This document shows positions 5,215 through 5,331 of a stretch of 5,331 bases of DNA, piece after piece. The number at the start of each line of letters is the position of its first letter. Position 1 is the first letter of the stretch. Made by a program: the position numbers and the translations under genes. This DNA comes from Hyphomicrobium sp. (lineage in GTDB: Bacteria; Pseudomonadota; Alphaproteobacteria; Rhizobiales; Hyphomicrobiaceae): NCBI GenBank assembly GCA_030598645.1, contig JAUVPN010000197.1, positions 1-5,331 of the forward strand, in the 5' to 3' direction. The notes under the pieces were generated by a model. The model worked only from the letters and a program-made list of their open reading frames with translations, was not told the DNA's origin and made no database searches.

Positions 5215-5331
5215 CTAGCGCGCCATCTCCTCTTTCACCTTAGCGGCAAGTTGGGGCAGGGAAAACGGCTTGGGTAGAAATGCAAAATCCTGCTCGCCGA
5301 GGCCCGACTTGAAGGCATCGTTGGGATAGCC
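5215..5331 (-). CDS. cckA: C-terminal end of a CckA-like hybrid histidine kinase (receiver domain), partial
   Basis: The last 38 codons and TAG stop of a gene entering from the right edge are visible. The peptide begins GYPNDAF and contains FAFLPKPFSLPQLAAKVKEE. This is the end of a response-regulator receiver domain: the K-P pair holds the invariant lysine after strand 5, followed by the last helix. The pattern GYxxDAF...FLPKPFSLxQLAxKVKE is characteristic of CckA, the membrane hybrid kinase that passes phosphate through ChpT to CtrA and controls the alphaproteobacterial cell cycle. The kinase domains and phospho-accepting aspartate lie outside the window, so another hybrid kinase or response regulator with a similar receiver cannot be excluded. 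Confidence 0.65.
   Translation of the reverse strand, partial: GYPNDAFKSGLGEQDFAFLPKPFSLPQLAAKVKEEMAR

Overview
This 5.3-kb window looks like ordinary chromosomal DNA of an alphaproteobacterium. Every gene I can support lies on the minus strand, so the region is read from right to left. The lineage inference rests mainly on the gene entering at the right edge: its last 38 residues match the C-terminal receiver domain of CckA, the alphaproteobacterial cell-cycle hybrid histidine kinase. This is recognition by eye, not a database result. I found no RNA gene, insertion sequence, CRISPR array, phage gene cluster or attachment site.

In transcription order, the cckA-like end (5331-5215) is followed by a bulged stem-loop with a short T run (5210-5185) that fits a terminator. 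Next comes a 516-residue FAD-dependent oxidoreductase of the phytoene desaturase/carotenoid isomerase type (5071-3521). After a 95-bp gap lies a compact cluster of three small envelope-protein genes. These are a DUF2165-type four-helix membrane protein (3425-2931, with its start moved to an ATG that has a good ribosome binding site), a DUF883/YqjD-ElaB-type tail-anchored coiled-coil protein (2909-2577), and a YqjE-like 'phage holin family' membrane protein (2565-2068). The last two are tightly linked, because the ribosome binding site of the YqjE-like gene overlaps the stop codon of the DUF883 gene. The DUF883-YqjE pair resembles E. coli yqjD-yqjE, whose DUF883 member is reported to bind ribosomes at the inner membrane in stationary phase.

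The cluster ends in a strong stem-loop 3 bp after the last stop codon (2064-2038). The 209-bp gap beyond it also holds a compact, nearly fully paired three-arm inverted-repeat structure (1969-2015), which no gene call explains. Then comes a two-gene ABC exporter operon: an ATPase (1858-932) and an ABC-2 permease (935-174) sharing an ATGA stop/start overlap. Their sizes and motifs match E. coli YadG/YadH. A final small gene starts at 35 and runs off the left edge. It has an alternative in-frame TTG start with a perfect Shine-Dalgarno sequence.

I do not see a convincing undescribed system. The most worthwhile leads are the three-arm structure at 1969-2015, the pair of palindromes sharing AATTATCG upstream of the DUF2165 and oxidoreductase genes, and the DUF2165-DUF883-YqjE cluster as a possible envelope stress module.
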